From contig JBBEBR010000014.1 of NCBI GenBank assembly GCA_040882225.1, positions 434,001 to 498,000 on the forward strand: a stretch of DNA of 64,000 bases, given 5' to 3'. Source of the DNA: Gracilimonas sp040882225. GTDB lineage: Bacteria; Bacteroidota; Rhodothermia; Balneolales; Balneolaceae. The translations under genes were made by a program, and so were the position numbers. Shown here piece after piece: positions 51,401 to 61,529 of the stretch; position 1 is the stretch's first letter; each line of letters starts with the position of its first letter. The notes under the pieces were generated by a model that saw nothing but the letters and a program-made list of their open reading frames with translations, was not told the origin of the DNA and did no database searches.

Positions 51401-54103
51401 ATGAAAAATCTAATCTTCACACTGCTATTGGTATGTCTAAGTGCCGAGGCTTTTGCTCAGACAACATCCAACAGAAAAACAGATTCTATTTCAACAGGAA
51501 TGGTAAAACCCGGAACGGTTCCAAATCCAGATATGCAGGCACTTAGGATTTCGGGTGATGACCTCATTACTCTAAATGGAGAGCTAAATGAAGTAATCTG
51601 GAAACAGGCACCGGTTGCAACTGAGTTTACACAGCGCCAACCAGATGATGGAAAGCCGGCAACCGAGCAAACTGAGATTAGATTGTTATATACAGATGCC
51701 GCTTTATATATAGGAATTATGGCGTACGATTCTACACCTGATTCAATAATGGCATCATTGTTTCGGCGAGATGGAAGTGAGGCGAGTGATTGGGTATATG
51801 TAAATTTTGATAGTTATAACGACAAACGCACTGCTTTTTCATTTGCTATAAATCCGAGGGGAGTTCAAAAAGATGTGCTGTATTTTGACGATAACAGCGA
51901 AGATATACTTTGGGATGCCGTTTGGGAAGGACAAACTCAAATTCTGGAAAATGGCTGGTCGGCAGAGTTGAAAATCCCGCTTTCACAACTTCGTTTTAGT
52001 TCAAAAGATGAAGTCCAAACATGGGGAGTTAATTTTCAGCGAAGACTTGCGAGAAAAGGCGAAACCTCCTTTTGGGCACCCACACCTCAAAACTCAACAG
52101 GATTAGTTTCCAAGTTTGGGAGATTGCATGGGATAAGTGATTTAAAAGAGCCACGAAGGTTAGAAGTACGTCCTTACATTTCGGGAAATATGACCAGGAT
52201 TCCAGAGATTTCAACAGCAAATCCGTATTACAGTCGCAATGAATTTGCAGGAGGCATCGGTGGAGATATCAAATATGGAGTTACATCCGATCTCACCTTA
52301 ACGGCAACCATCAACCCTGATTTTGGACAAGTAGAAGCAGATCCGGCGGTTATTAATTTGACCGCAAATGAAAACTTCTTCTCTGAACGGCGGCCGTTTT
52401 TCCTTGAGGGGAATGAAATATTTCTTTTTGGGGATACAAAAACCTATAACCGCTTTGGAAATCCCGTAACCTTTTATTCCCGACGAATTGGGAGGGCTCC
52501 ACAGGGAAATACGAATCGGGCAAATATAAACGCAGAATATGTGGATCAGCCGGATTATACCACCATTGCTACAGCCGCTAAACTTAGCGGAAAGACAAAG
52601 AAAGGCTGGTCGGTAGGAATTCTGGATGCTTATACCTTACAGGAAAATGCGGATTTTCAATCTTCGGGCACCGATGGCTCTATTGCAGTAGAACCGGCTA
52701 CCAATTACCTGGTAGCGAGGACAAAAAAAGACTTGAACGATGGAAATACGTATTTCGGAGGTTTTGCAAGCGCGGTAAACCGAAATATCGATAATACTTA
52801 TTTCCAGGATTTCCTCAGAAGCTCGGCTTATTTAGGTGGCGTCGATTTTGAACATAACTTTAATGACCGCAATTGGGTTGCCAGTGGTACCGTTTCTTAT
52901 AGCGTCATAAATGGCACTGAAGAAGCGATTACTCTCGCGCAAAATTCATCTGCAAGATATTATGATCGTGTAGATTCAGATGTGCTTTCTTTAGATCCCA
53001 CCAGAACCAGTCTTGCTGGTTTTGCTACAGAAATGAGTATTCAGAAAAGAGGGGGAGATGATAACTGGCTTGCATCTCTAACCTATTCTGAAGTAAGCCC
53101 CGGCTATGAAACCAACGACATTGGGTTCATGAACCGCGCGGATTATCGTTCGGTGAATGGCGTAGTAATTTACCGAGAGACAGATCCGAAATCTCTGCAG
53201 TATTATGAAGCTTATCTGTACACCGGTAATGCCTGGAATTATGATGGTGATGGCATCAACAATAATTTGGGGACTGGCGGCTTCTTGCGTTTCCAGAATT
53301 TATGGACGGTAAATTATGAAGCTGGTTACAATGGTGAGCAGTATATGGATCGAGTTACCAGGGGAGGGCCAGTAATGGAACGTCCAAAAGACTGGATTTT
53401 TAACACAAACATTAATTCAAATTCCAACAAAAAGATCTCATTTCATGCCGGAACATTTCAAAGGCAAGATGAGGCCGGAGAATTTGATAGTGAATTTTGG
53501 GCAGGTGTGACTTTTCTTCCAACAACATTTATCCAATTAAGTATTTCCCCGCAATTCGCTTATCAAAAGGATATTGATCAATATATAACCACCGTGCCTG
53601 ATGTTAATGCAGAGGCATACAATAACCGGTATGTATTCTCGGATATAAAGCAGCGAACCCTTAGTGCAAATATCAGGCTGAACTGGACCTTTTCGCCAAA
53701 GATGAGTCTGCAAACCTACGTACGGCCATTTATCTCAACCGGGGAATATTCCAAATTCAAAGAATTTAGTACACCCTACACTTTCGAATTTGATGAATAC
53801 GGGGTAGATAAAGGCACCATCACAAAAAATAATGAAGTTTTTACAGTAGACCCTGACGGAGCGGGAAGTTCACCTGAATTCACATTTGAGGATCCTGATT
53901 TCAACTTTCGTTCTATCCAGGGAAATGCTGTTTTTAGATGGGAATACAATCCCGGCTCAACTTTATACCTTGTGTGGCAGCAACAAAGAAACGACTCTAT
54001 TGGGATGGGTAATTTCAATTTTAGCCGCGATATAGAAGGCCTTTTCAGTGCAAAACCAACCAATGTATTTTTGGTGAAATTAAGTTATTGGTTCGGTTCT
54101 TAG
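51401..54103 (+). CDS. DUF5916 outer-membrane protein with CBM9-like N-terminal domain
   Basis: 900 residues. Signal peptide to about AFAQ. Residues 40-220 form a CBM9-like beta-sandwich (LNGELNEVIWKQAP, LLYTDAALYIGIMAYD, NGWSAELKIPLSQLRF), followed by a long DUF5916 part of predicted outer-membrane beta-strands: LEVRPYISG, TLTATINPDFGQVEADPAVINLT, FFSERRPFFLEGNEIF. It ends in VFLVKLSYWFGS, a barrel-like final strand. Family role is unknown, possibly polymer binding or uptake. It lies 120 bases after the DUF4097 pair and may be in the same regulon. Confidence 0.88.
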   Translation: MKNLIFTLLLVCLSAEAFAQTTSNRKTDSISTGMVKPGTVPNPDMQALRISGDDLITLNGELNEVIWKQAPVATEFTQRQPDDGKPATEQTEIRLLYTDAALYIGIMAYDSTPDSIMASLFRRDGSEASDWVYVNFDSYNDKRTAFSFAINPRGVQKDVLYFDDNSEDILWDAVWEGQTQILENGWSAELKIPLSQLRFSSKDEVQTWGVNFQRRLARKGETSFWAPTPQNSTGLVSKFGRLHGISDLKEPRRLEVRPYISGNMTRIPEISTANPYYSRNEFAGGIGGDIKYGVTSDLTLTATINPDFGQVEADPAVINLTANENFFSERRPFFLEGNEIFLFGDTKTYNRFGNPVTFYSRRIGRAPQGNTNRANINAEYVDQPDYTTIATAAKLSGKTKKGWSVGILDAYTLQENADFQSSGTDGSIAVEPATNYLVARTKKDLNDGNTYFGGFASAVNRNIDNTYFQDFLRSSAYLGGVDFEHNFNDRNWVASGTVSYSVINGTEEAITLAQNSSARYYDRVDSDVLSLDPTRTSLAGFATEMSIQKRGGDDNWLASLTYSEVSPGYETNDIGFMNRADYRSVNGVVIYRETDPKSLQYYEAYLYTGNAWNYDGDGINNNLGTGGFLRFQNLWTVNYEAGYNGEQYMDRVTRGGPVMERPKDWIFNTNINSNSNKKISFHAGTFQRQDEAGEFDSEFWAGVTFLPTTFIQLSISPQFAYQKDIDQYITTVPDVNAEAYNNRYVFSDIKQRTLSANIRLNWTFSPKMSLQTYVRPFISTGEYSKFKEFSTPYTFEFDEYGVDKGTITKNNEVFTVDPDGAGSSPEFTFEDPDFNFRSIQGNAVFRWEYNPGSTLYLVWQQQRNDSIGMGNFNFSRDIEGLFSAKPTNVFLVKLSYWFGS

Positions 54104-54122
54104 TTAAAGAAAAGTGATGATT

Positions 54123-54164
54123 AACTCCGCTTGGTAGAATTCAAAATACGGGCGGGTTTTTTTT
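54123..54164 (+). terminator. Rho-independent terminator after the DUF5916 gene
   Basis: CCGC (54127-54130) pairs with GCGG (54152-54155), extended by a T-G pair and two A-T pairs, followed by eight T (54157-54164). The stem is short with a long loop, so it is weaker than the other terminators in the window. Confidence 0.6.
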
Positions 54165-54268
54165 ATGAAAACTTCTCCGTAGAAACAACTAAAGCTCAAC
54201 AAAAAGGTTGTAAGATTTAGTATTTTCAATATTCTTAAAATGAATTCACCCCAAAAATATTACATAGT

Positions 54269-54964
54269 ATGGACGTTCAACACCTAAGCGCTTCTCAGGT
54301 TCAAAGTATTCAGGCAAGCTTCATCAATAAAGTGTACGGTTGGATGGCACTTGCCCTAACCATTACCGGCTTTGTGGCAATGAGAACCGCAAGCTCAGAA
54401 ACCTTAATCAATGCGATTGCGGGTAATCAACTTATCTTTTTTGGAATTTTATTAGCGGAACTTGGTTTGGTTGTCTGGCTTTCTTCAGCCATAGACCGGA
54501 TGACATCCAATAAAGCGATTGCTCTGTTTCTTCTATACTCGGCGCTGAACGGACTCACCTTTTCCATTTTCTTTTTGATTTATACCGCCGGTTCCATAGC
54601 CTCAACATTTTTTATAACTGCCGGTACTTTTGGGGTGATGAGCGCCTATGGGTATTTTACAAAAAGTGATCTTACATCCTGGGGAAACATTCTTTTTATG
54701 GGATTAATTGGAGTGATAATTGCGAGTGTCGTAAATATATTCTGGCATAATGAAACCCTGTATTGGCTCGTGACTTATGCGGGTGTGCTCGTTTTTGTGG
54801 GATTGACGGCCTACGATACCCAAAAGATTAAAAATATGAGTCTAAAAGTAGAAGCGGATTCCGAAGAAGGAAGAAAAGGAGCCATCATGGGAGCATTAGC
54901 ACTTTATCTCGATTTCATTAATATGTTTATTTTACTCCTCAGGATATTTGGAAACAGGAAATAG
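54269..54964 (+). CDS. Bax inhibitor-1/YccA family protein
   Basis: 231 residues with seven membrane helices. The TMBIM/Bax-inhibitor-1 signatures are FINKVYGWMALALTITG, SALNGLTFSIFFLIY and the C-terminal GALALYLDFINMFILLLRI, with YDTQKI (aspartate pair region) in between. Bacterial members (YccA, YetJ) act as calcium leak channels or interact with FtsH. It stands alone; the next gene starts 199 bases later. Confidence 0.95.
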   Translation: MDVQHLSASQVQSIQASFINKVYGWMALALTITGFVAMRTASSETLINAIAGNQLIFFGILLAELGLVVWLSSAIDRMTSNKAIALFLLYSALNGLTFSIFFLIYTAGSIASTFFITAGTFGVMSAYGYFTKSDLTSWGNILFMGLIGVIIASVVNIFWHNETLYWLVTYAGVLVFVGLTAYDTQKIKNMSLKVEADSEEGRKGAIMGALALYLDFINMFILLLRIFGNRK

Positions 54965-55163
54965 TGGAAACTACTTGTTGGTTTGTATCATCTTACCACC
55001 TGATAAATTTTTCTAAATTAGAAGGTTCTTTTTTCTGAAAGAGAAATTTTAAAATTATTATGCAAAAATAGTTTTTTCACTCTCAGATTTTTGTTACACT
55101 TCCATTTCGGTTAATTCTCAAATCTGATGTTATAGATCAAGACATGCAAAACAAGAAGCGCAT

Positions 55164-58100
55164 ATGGATGTAAAAAAGCTACTATTCCTCATTTCATTCC
55201 TTTTCATTTCTCAGAGCTTATTCGCACAATCAGGGAAAATTGTTGGTTTTATTACCGACACAAGCGGAGAGCCTTTACCTGGTGTTAACATAATAATTCA
55301 AGGTACAGATAAAGGAACAGCCTCTGGCGTGGATGGCTACTATCAAATACTTAACGTAGAGCCAGGCACGCACAATTTACGAGCAACCTATATCGGTTTT
55401 GCCCAAGTCTTGATTGAAGGTGTGGAGGTAAACATTGGTTTAACCACAGAAATTGATATTGAGATGCGCGAGGAAGCCGTCGAAGGGGAGGAGATAAATA
55501 TAATTGCTATGGAGCCTATAGTAAGAAAAGATGTTTCTTCCAGTCAGGCAACGATATCTAACGAAGATATAGAAGCGCTTCCCGTTACGAGTGTCGCTAA
55601 TGTTATTGGTTTACAGGCTGGGGTAGAGGGATTAAGTATTCGTGGGAGTGGAACTAACGAGGTTTCTTTTAACCTGAATGGATTTAGTCTACGCTCAGAA
55701 AGAAGTAATATTCCCTTTACAGGAATAAGTGTTACCTCCATTGAAAATGTACAAGTACAGACCGGTGGTTTTAATGCAGAGTATGGTGATGTTAGATCAG
55801 GCCTTATAAACGTAACCAGTAGAGAAGGGCAGCGCGACAGATATACTTTAGATGGGATTGTCAGGTATACACCGGCTCAAGCAAAAAATATTGGCCAAGA
55901 TGTAAATGACCCCAATTCTTATTGGCTTCGCCCTTATTTAGATGATGATGTAGCCTGGACGGGCACTTCAAATGGCGAATGGAATGAAAATGGGGAGTGG
56001 ACAGGAGGCGCATGGGATTCATATACTCAAGATGAATACCCCTCTTTCGAAGGCTGGAACGCAATATCCCAAAGAACATTAGCGGATAATGATCCTAACG
56101 ACCTAGAAACATATCAGAATGATTTAACTCCGGAAGCCGCACAACAAGCTTTTATCTGGCAGCATCGTAAAGATATGGCCATTCAGGAGCCAGATTACGA
56201 GATTGATCTTACACTTGGTGGGCCGGTACCGTTTGTAAGTTCTAAATTAGGTGATTTAAGATTCTCCACTTCATTCAGAGAAACCCAAACCATGTATTTT
56301 ATACCTCTCTCAGAAGACCGGTATAAACAAACTACTTTCCAGACTAAAGTAACCAGTAATGTAGCTCCTGGGATGAAGTTCTCTGTAGAGGGATTATACA
56401 GCAAGCAAACTGGGACAGGTGAAAGACAAGACGGTGCGCCGGGCTTTTTCGCATCACCTTCTGGAATTGCAGGTTCAATGAACCGAGTAAGTTTTATAGA
56501 TACCAGGATTTTTGCTTCAGATTATTGGGCACCAACGGAACAGGTTGTAGCTAATATTGGTGCACAATTTACCCATACACTAAACAATTCTACTTTTTAC
56601 GAAGTTAAGGTGAATAACTTTTTCGAAAATTATAGCACAAACCCTGGTGCATACAGAGATACTTCTGAAGTAGTAAATATTGGAGGAGTTAGTTTTGATG
56701 AAGCCCCTTTTGGTTTCTATGATGCATCTTCCGAAGGGATTGCCTCTGGTATGAGAATGGGAGTTGGAATGAGTACATCCAGAGACAGCAGCAAGCTTTC
56801 AACTCTCACTGCAAAAGCTACTATTACCAGCCAATTAGACCGCTATAATGAAGTGAAGGCTGGAATTGAATTTATACGAACTAATAGCCAGATTAATTAC
56901 GGGTCTTTCGACAAGGCTTTGCAACAGGGAAGAACGCGATCTGTTTGGGGAACCACACCTATCCGTCTGTCCGCTTTCCTGCAAGATAAACTTGAATTCG
57001 GGGGCATGATTGCGAATGTTGGATTACGACTAACATACTCTGATCCTAACATTGATTGGTATGATTATGAGGAGTACAGTAATATTTTTTCATCTGGTGC
57101 ATATTCATCATTAGACACGGTTTCTACTTCCAGAGTAGACCCACAAATAATTGTGCAACCAAGGCTTGGTGTATCATTTCCTATTACCGATAACAGCAAG
57201 TTGTTTTTTAACTATGGTCATTTTCTCCAATTGCCAAATCCTGAAAATTTATACCTGGTAGAGGTAGAGCCTTTCAATGATAAAATTGTACGAATGGCTG
57301 TTCCTGATAATCCTATTCCCAAAACTGTACAGTACGAATTAGGATTTGAGCAGAACTTATTCGACCAGTATCTGTTGCGGATCAGCGGTTACTATAAAGA
57401 CGCGAGTCAGCAACCAAGGCTAGTAACTTTTACGGGTGGGCCTAATGACGACACCTATGCTGAAAGCAGGCCTTTTTCTTATTCAGATACCAGAGGGGTT
57501 GAGTTTACCTTCAGGAAACAAGCTGCACGTTATTTTTGGGGTGAAATAAATTACACCTATAGCATAAGATCCAGTGGGTTTTTCGGCACTCTTCAAAATT
57601 TTGAGAATCCCTTTCAACAGCGAGAATACGAACGTACCACTACGGCTAACAATATCTCACGCCCTGTACCATTACCCTTTGCAAGGTTACTTCTCTACTT
57701 TAAAGCTCCAAATGATTTTGGGCCCGAGATATCTGGTGTAAGGCCTCTTGCTAATTGGAATATGGCTACCATTGTGTCTTGGAGAGCAGGTGCTTATACA
57801 ACATATACAGACCAGCAGGCTCTCGAGGATGTGCAAAACAACTTGCGATTCAGAGACTCTTGGGGCACATCGTTGCGTTTCAGCCGCCGCTTTGATTTAG
57901 GGCCGACATCCAGAATAGACCTGTTTGCTGATATAAATAATGTCATCAACAGAAAACAACTTTCCTTAGGCTCAGCGGGTTTTGTGCCCGGTGAAGACTA
58001 CAATAATTACTTTCGTTCCCTGCATTTACCTGCGGATAAACTCGAAGAAATTGGCCGTCTAAATCAGCGGGTTCCTGGAAATGATAGATTAGGAGATTAT

Positions 58101-58358
58101 CGTGAACCTGGTGTAGAGTATGTGCCTATTGAAGCTTCTTCGAATTTTGACCTTATCTCAAATCCTAATAACAGAGCTCTGTATTACAATACCGAAGATG
58201 GCATGTATTATCAGTTTAATGGAAGTTTTTATGAAGCAGACCCTGATTTTGTAGATGAAGTGTTGGACAACAAAGCATATATAAATATGCCAAATCAACG
58301 GTTTTTCAATTTCTTAGATCCAAGAACAGTAAGATTTGGAATTCGCTTTTCATTTTAA
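55164..58358 (+). CDS. SusC-like TonB-dependent receptor
   Basis: 1064 residues. Signal peptide to about LFAQ, then a carboxypeptidase-D regulatory-like domain (about 25-105, TDTSGEPLPGVNIIIQGTDKG), then a plug domain (ISNEDIEALPVTSVANVIG, IRGSGTNEVSFNLNG, VQTGGFNAEYGDVRSGLINV) and a 22-strand barrel ending in RFGIRFSF with the C-terminal Phe needed for outer-membrane assembly. Imports a substrate with TonB energy. The next gene starts 26 bases after the stop; this heads an operon-like series of five envelope genes. No SusD partner is seen, so the substrate is open. Confidence 0.93.
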   Translation: MDVKKLLFLISFLFISQSLFAQSGKIVGFITDTSGEPLPGVNIIIQGTDKGTASGVDGYYQILNVEPGTHNLRATYIGFAQVLIEGVEVNIGLTTEIDIEMREEAVEGEEINIIAMEPIVRKDVSSSQATISNEDIEALPVTSVANVIGLQAGVEGLSIRGSGTNEVSFNLNGFSLRSERSNIPFTGISVTSIENVQVQTGGFNAEYGDVRSGLINVTSREGQRDRYTLDGIVRYTPAQAKNIGQDVNDPNSYWLRPYLDDDVAWTGTSNGEWNENGEWTGGAWDSYTQDEYPSFEGWNAISQRTLADNDPNDLETYQNDLTPEAAQQAFIWQHRKDMAIQEPDYEIDLTLGGPVPFVSSKLGDLRFSTSFRETQTMYFIPLSEDRYKQTTFQTKVTSNVAPGMKFSVEGLYSKQTGTGERQDGAPGFFASPSGIAGSMNRVSFIDTRIFASDYWAPTEQVVANIGAQFTHTLNNSTFYEVKVNNFFENYSTNPGAYRDTSEVVNIGGVSFDEAPFGFYDASSEGIASGMRMGVGMSTSRDSSKLSTLTAKATITSQLDRYNEVKAGIEFIRTNSQINYGSFDKALQQGRTRSVWGTTPIRLSAFLQDKLEFGGMIANVGLRLTYSDPNIDWYDYEEYSNIFSSGAYSSLDTVSTSRVDPQIIVQPRLGVSFPITDNSKLFFNYGHFLQLPNPENLYLVEVEPFNDKIVRMAVPDNPIPKTVQYELGFEQNLFDQYLLRISGYYKDASQQPRLVTFTGGPNDDTYAESRPFSYSDTRGVEFTFRKQAARYFWGEINYTYSIRSSGFFGTLQNFENPFQQREYERTTTANNISRPVPLPFARLLLYFKAPNDFGPEISGVRPLANWNMATIVSWRAGAYTTYTDQQALEDVQNNLRFRDSWGTSLRFSRRFDLGPTSRIDLFADINNVINRKQLSLGSAGFVPGEDYNNYFRSLHLPADKLEEIGRLNQRVPGNDRLGDYREPGVEYVPIEASSNFDLISNPNNRALYYNTEDGMYYQFNGSFYEADPDFVDEVLDNKAYINMPNQRFFNFLDPRTVRFGIRFSF

Positions 58359-58384
58359 GAGTAGTTAAAAATTTATTTAAACAA

Positions 58385-60502
58385 ATGGCTGATATCAAAA
58401 AATTGCTTTTCAAATTATTGTTTTCTCTCCTAATAGTAATGGGGAGTATACAACTATCTAATGCACAGGATTACCGCTGGTTATCAGCGGGTTCGTTCCA
58501 CAATTTCTATTCAAGTGTGGGTACTGAAAACGAACAGGGGTTCATCGGTGAACAGCAAGCGGGTTGGCAGTGGCCGGCTATCTATCGCTCACAAGATGCT
58601 CAGAATTGGAAGTCTCTATGGTTGGGTGTTACGGATTTTACAGATGAGGATGGAAATGACTACCCGGTTCGTATTGCACATGCGGGTCCAAGAATTACTG
58701 GATTGGGACAATTTTTCCCTATGGAATTTGAAACACGCAGTAAGTTTGCTCCACCGGTAGTATCAGTTGATGGTGTACAATCTCAAAGTAAAACGGTAAT
58801 AAATGATGTAGTTGATCCCTCTATGAAAGCTGACAGAGAGATCTATACACGTGTTAATACCTTGATTGGGGTAGAAGTAAAGCGAACTATTAAGCAGTTC
58901 AGCCAGCAGCACCATGATAACTACCACATCGTTGAGTATGAATTCACGAATACAGGAAATATTGATGATGACGATGAAATTGAACTACCCAACCAGACAT
59001 TAGAAGGTTTTGTCCCATATATCACAAACAGGATGGCACCCGTGCAAGCCACCCGTTACGTATTTGGAAATGATACCGGTTGGGGGCGAAATACGATGGT
59101 TGACCGTCGGGGAGATGGTCAACAGCCCGGTGAAATGGAGGAATTTCGCGCACACTTTGCATGGCATGGGTATTGGCAGCAAGAAGTTGATTACGACAAT
59201 ATTGGCGGCCCGATATTAGTGCCAAATACCTCACGAAATTATTTAACTGCTGATGATACCACCGGCCGTTTAGGTGCTTATCATTTTGTAGGAACGGTCA
59301 CTGTTCATGCAGACACTTCACCAACAGATGACACCGATGATCCCGGACAACCATTTACCATGAGTGAGATTCATTCTGATAACGATCTCTTGTTTCCTCC
59401 AAATGATGCTTTCAGTGTTTCTGCTATGACAGATGAATATGCAGTAATGACGGAAGGCCGAACAACCCGACATGCCTATCGGGTTGAGCCAGATGGCGAA
59501 GAAGGATTTTTAGAGCCAAGTACATTACCTAACCTGGGTAATTCAGGAGGATTCAGTTATGCTTATGGTTACGGCCCCTATACATTAGCCCCAGGAGAAA
59601 GTGTTAAGATAGTTATAGCAGAAGCATCTGCAGGAATAAGCAGAGAATTAGCAGATGAAACTGGTGTAGCTTTCAAAAATGGTGATATTACCGCCCGCGA
59701 AAAGAACGAAGTTGTATTTCAAGGTAGAGATTCACTATTCCAAACCTTTGAAAGAGCTATCGAAAACTTCGAATCGGATTATTCGATTCCAGAAGCACCG
59801 GATCCCCCTACAGAGTTCAGGCTTTCTTCGGCAGGGACAGGTGTAGAGATGGAGTGGTTTCACGATAATAGTTCGGCATTGCAAGGCTATCAAATTTATC
59901 GTTCATCAGGGCGTGTAGATAGTACCTACCGATTGTTATATGAAGCAGATGCTTCTGAAAATTTTATTATTGATGGTGATGAAGCAACAAGACAAGATTT
60001 CCCCGGTGATTTCTTATTGGATACTCCAATACGAGGGCGCGATTATTATTACTATATAATAGCTGTTGGTGAGAATAACACGGATGCTACGGGGTTGACC
60101 CCAACTGGAAGCTCTTTAATTAGTAATCGATACTATTCTCAAAGTTATGATCCGGGAAGATTACTTCGCCCAGCTGGTGAGGCAATGACTGAAATAAGGG
60201 TAGTACCCAACCCCTATAACCCGAATGCTGATGATAACTTGCTTTTAGATCAGGAGAACCTTGATCGTCTTGCCTTTTACGAGATTCCGGGCATTTGTAC
60301 AATCCAAATTTATACAGAATTAGGTGAACTGGTGCGAACCATTGAACATAGTAATATGAGTGGTGATGAGAACTGGGATTTAAAAACAGACTATAGACAA
60401 CGAGTAGTAAGCGGGATTTATATCGCAAGGATTATAAATAAAGATCCTAACGATGATGAATTTGGAAGTGTAGCTACAAGAAAAATTGTAATCATATTAT
60501 AA
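58385..60502 (+). CDS. Secreted protein with Fn3-like and FlgD-type C-terminal domains
   Basis: 705 residues. Signal peptide to about LSNAQ. A large N-terminal region (about 25-470) of unknown fold has many aromatic/aspartate motifs; a Fn3-like domain follows (about 473-565, PDPPTEFRLSSAG, LQGYQIYRSS, YYYIIAVG). The C-terminal 100 residues (VVPNPYNPNADD, IPGICTIQIYTELGELVRTIEH, VVSGIYIARI) are a FlgD-like/T9SS-type tail. It is probably secreted or surface-attached by T9SS. Spacing of 26 and 10 bases to its neighbours indicates cotranscription with the TonB receptor and PorV-like gene. Confidence 0.8.
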   Translation: MADIKKLLFKLLFSLLIVMGSIQLSNAQDYRWLSAGSFHNFYSSVGTENEQGFIGEQQAGWQWPAIYRSQDAQNWKSLWLGVTDFTDEDGNDYPVRIAHAGPRITGLGQFFPMEFETRSKFAPPVVSVDGVQSQSKTVINDVVDPSMKADREIYTRVNTLIGVEVKRTIKQFSQQHHDNYHIVEYEFTNTGNIDDDDEIELPNQTLEGFVPYITNRMAPVQATRYVFGNDTGWGRNTMVDRRGDGQQPGEMEEFRAHFAWHGYWQQEVDYDNIGGPILVPNTSRNYLTADDTTGRLGAYHFVGTVTVHADTSPTDDTDDPGQPFTMSEIHSDNDLLFPPNDAFSVSAMTDEYAVMTEGRTTRHAYRVEPDGEEGFLEPSTLPNLGNSGGFSYAYGYGPYTLAPGESVKIVIAEASAGISRELADETGVAFKNGDITAREKNEVVFQGRDSLFQTFERAIENFESDYSIPEAPDPPTEFRLSSAGTGVEMEWFHDNSSALQGYQIYRSSGRVDSTYRLLYEADASENFIIDGDEATRQDFPGDFLLDTPIRGRDYYYYIIAVGENNTDATGLTPTGSSLISNRYYSQSYDPGRLLRPAGEAMTEIRVVPNPYNPNADDNLLLDQENLDRLAFYEIPGICTIQIYTELGELVRTIEHSNMSGDENWDLKTDYRQRVVSGIYIARIINKDPNDDEFGSVATRKIVIIL

Positions 60503-60512
60503 TAGGTGCAAA

Positions 60513-61517
60513 ATGAAAGTAAGTAGATTAATTTTTGTCAGTATTATAATGCTCCTTTTTACAACACAGGTGTACGGGCAAAAGAAAAGAGCGCAAACCA
60601 GTATGAAGTATTTGAGTGTTTCTCCATCTGCGAGAGCCTCAGCACTTTCCGATGCAGTTACTTCCGTTGAAATGGGTGCATATGCTGCTTTTTATAACCC
60701 TGCATCCATGGCACATATGAAAGGTACTTATAGTGCCTCCGCTGGTGCAGTTCAATGGATTACAGATATAAATCACAATTCAGCTTCCTTCATCTTTAAA
60801 CCATTCGATGGTAAATTTGGAGTAATCGGGTTAAATGCTCTCTCGGTAGATTATGGCGAAATTCAAGCCACCGTTGTTGAAGAATCTGATAAAGGCTACC
60901 GCGATATAGGAACCATTAGTCCTACTGCAATGGCAGTTGGTATTAGTTATGCAAATGCTATTACTGATCAGTTCTCAATTGGTGCAAATTTCAGATACAC
61001 AAATCAAAACCTTGGATCTGTAGCCACATCTGTAGATGGTGAGGGTAATTATACGATGCAATCATATTCGGGAAGTACCGGAGTTGTTGACTTTGGAATT
61101 CTTTATAAAACTGGTTTTGAGAGTTTGAATTTTGCGATGACCCTCAGAAATTTCTCTCCAGAGGTTTCCTACGACATTGAAGAGTCTGAATTACCCCTGA
61201 CGTTCAAAATTGGTTTATCAATGAATATTTTGGATTTAACCGACGTAAATCCTGACAATCACTCACTCCTCGTTAGTGTTGATGCCAATCGCCCAAGAGA
61301 TTTTGACGAGCAACTATTTTTTGGGATGGAATATGCATTCTTGAACCGTTTTATGCTTCGTGGTGGTTATGGTTTCCCTAAAGACGAAGAGAAGCTTTCA
61401 TTTGGGGCTGGAATTAGACAGCCTGTTGGCACACTCAATCTAAGTGTGGATTACGCCTATACCCAGTTTGGAGTTTTTGGAGAAATTAATCGTCTAAGTG
61501 TTCAATTAGGATTCTAA
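60513..61517 (+). CDS. PorV/PorQ-family outer-membrane protein
   Basis: 334 residues of the PorV/PorQ (UPF0164) type. Signal peptide to about VYGQ, then the family hallmark LSVSPSARASALSDAVTSVEMGAYAAFYNPASMAHMKG in its pieces SPSARASALSDA and AAFYNPASMA, followed by a 14-strand barrel. PorV shuttles T9SS cargo from the SprA translocon to the attachment complex; other family members have unknown roles. It sits between secreted proteins and a TonB receptor, so it may be dedicated to this operon. Confidence 0.88.
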   Translation: MKVSRLIFVSIIMLLFTTQVYGQKKRAQTSMKYLSVSPSARASALSDAVTSVEMGAYAAFYNPASMAHMKGTYSASAGAVQWITDINHNSASFIFKPFDGKFGVIGLNALSVDYGEIQATVVEESDKGYRDIGTISPTAMAVGISYANAITDQFSIGANFRYTNQNLGSVATSVDGEGNYTMQSYSGSTGVVDFGILYKTGFESLNFAMTLRNFSPEVSYDIEESELPLTFKIGLSMNILDLTDVNPDNHSLLVSVDANRPRDFDEQLFFGMEYAFLNRFMLRGGYGFPKDEEKLSFGAGIRQPVGTLNLSVDYAYTQFGVFGEINRLSVQLGF

Positions 61518-61529
61518 AAATTGTTTAAT

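Noticed and set aside
54965..55163. Possible tRNA or riboswitch before the TonB receptor
   Set aside because: I looked for a cloverleaf or a known riboswitch pattern and saw none; the region is AT-rich with no conserved stem.
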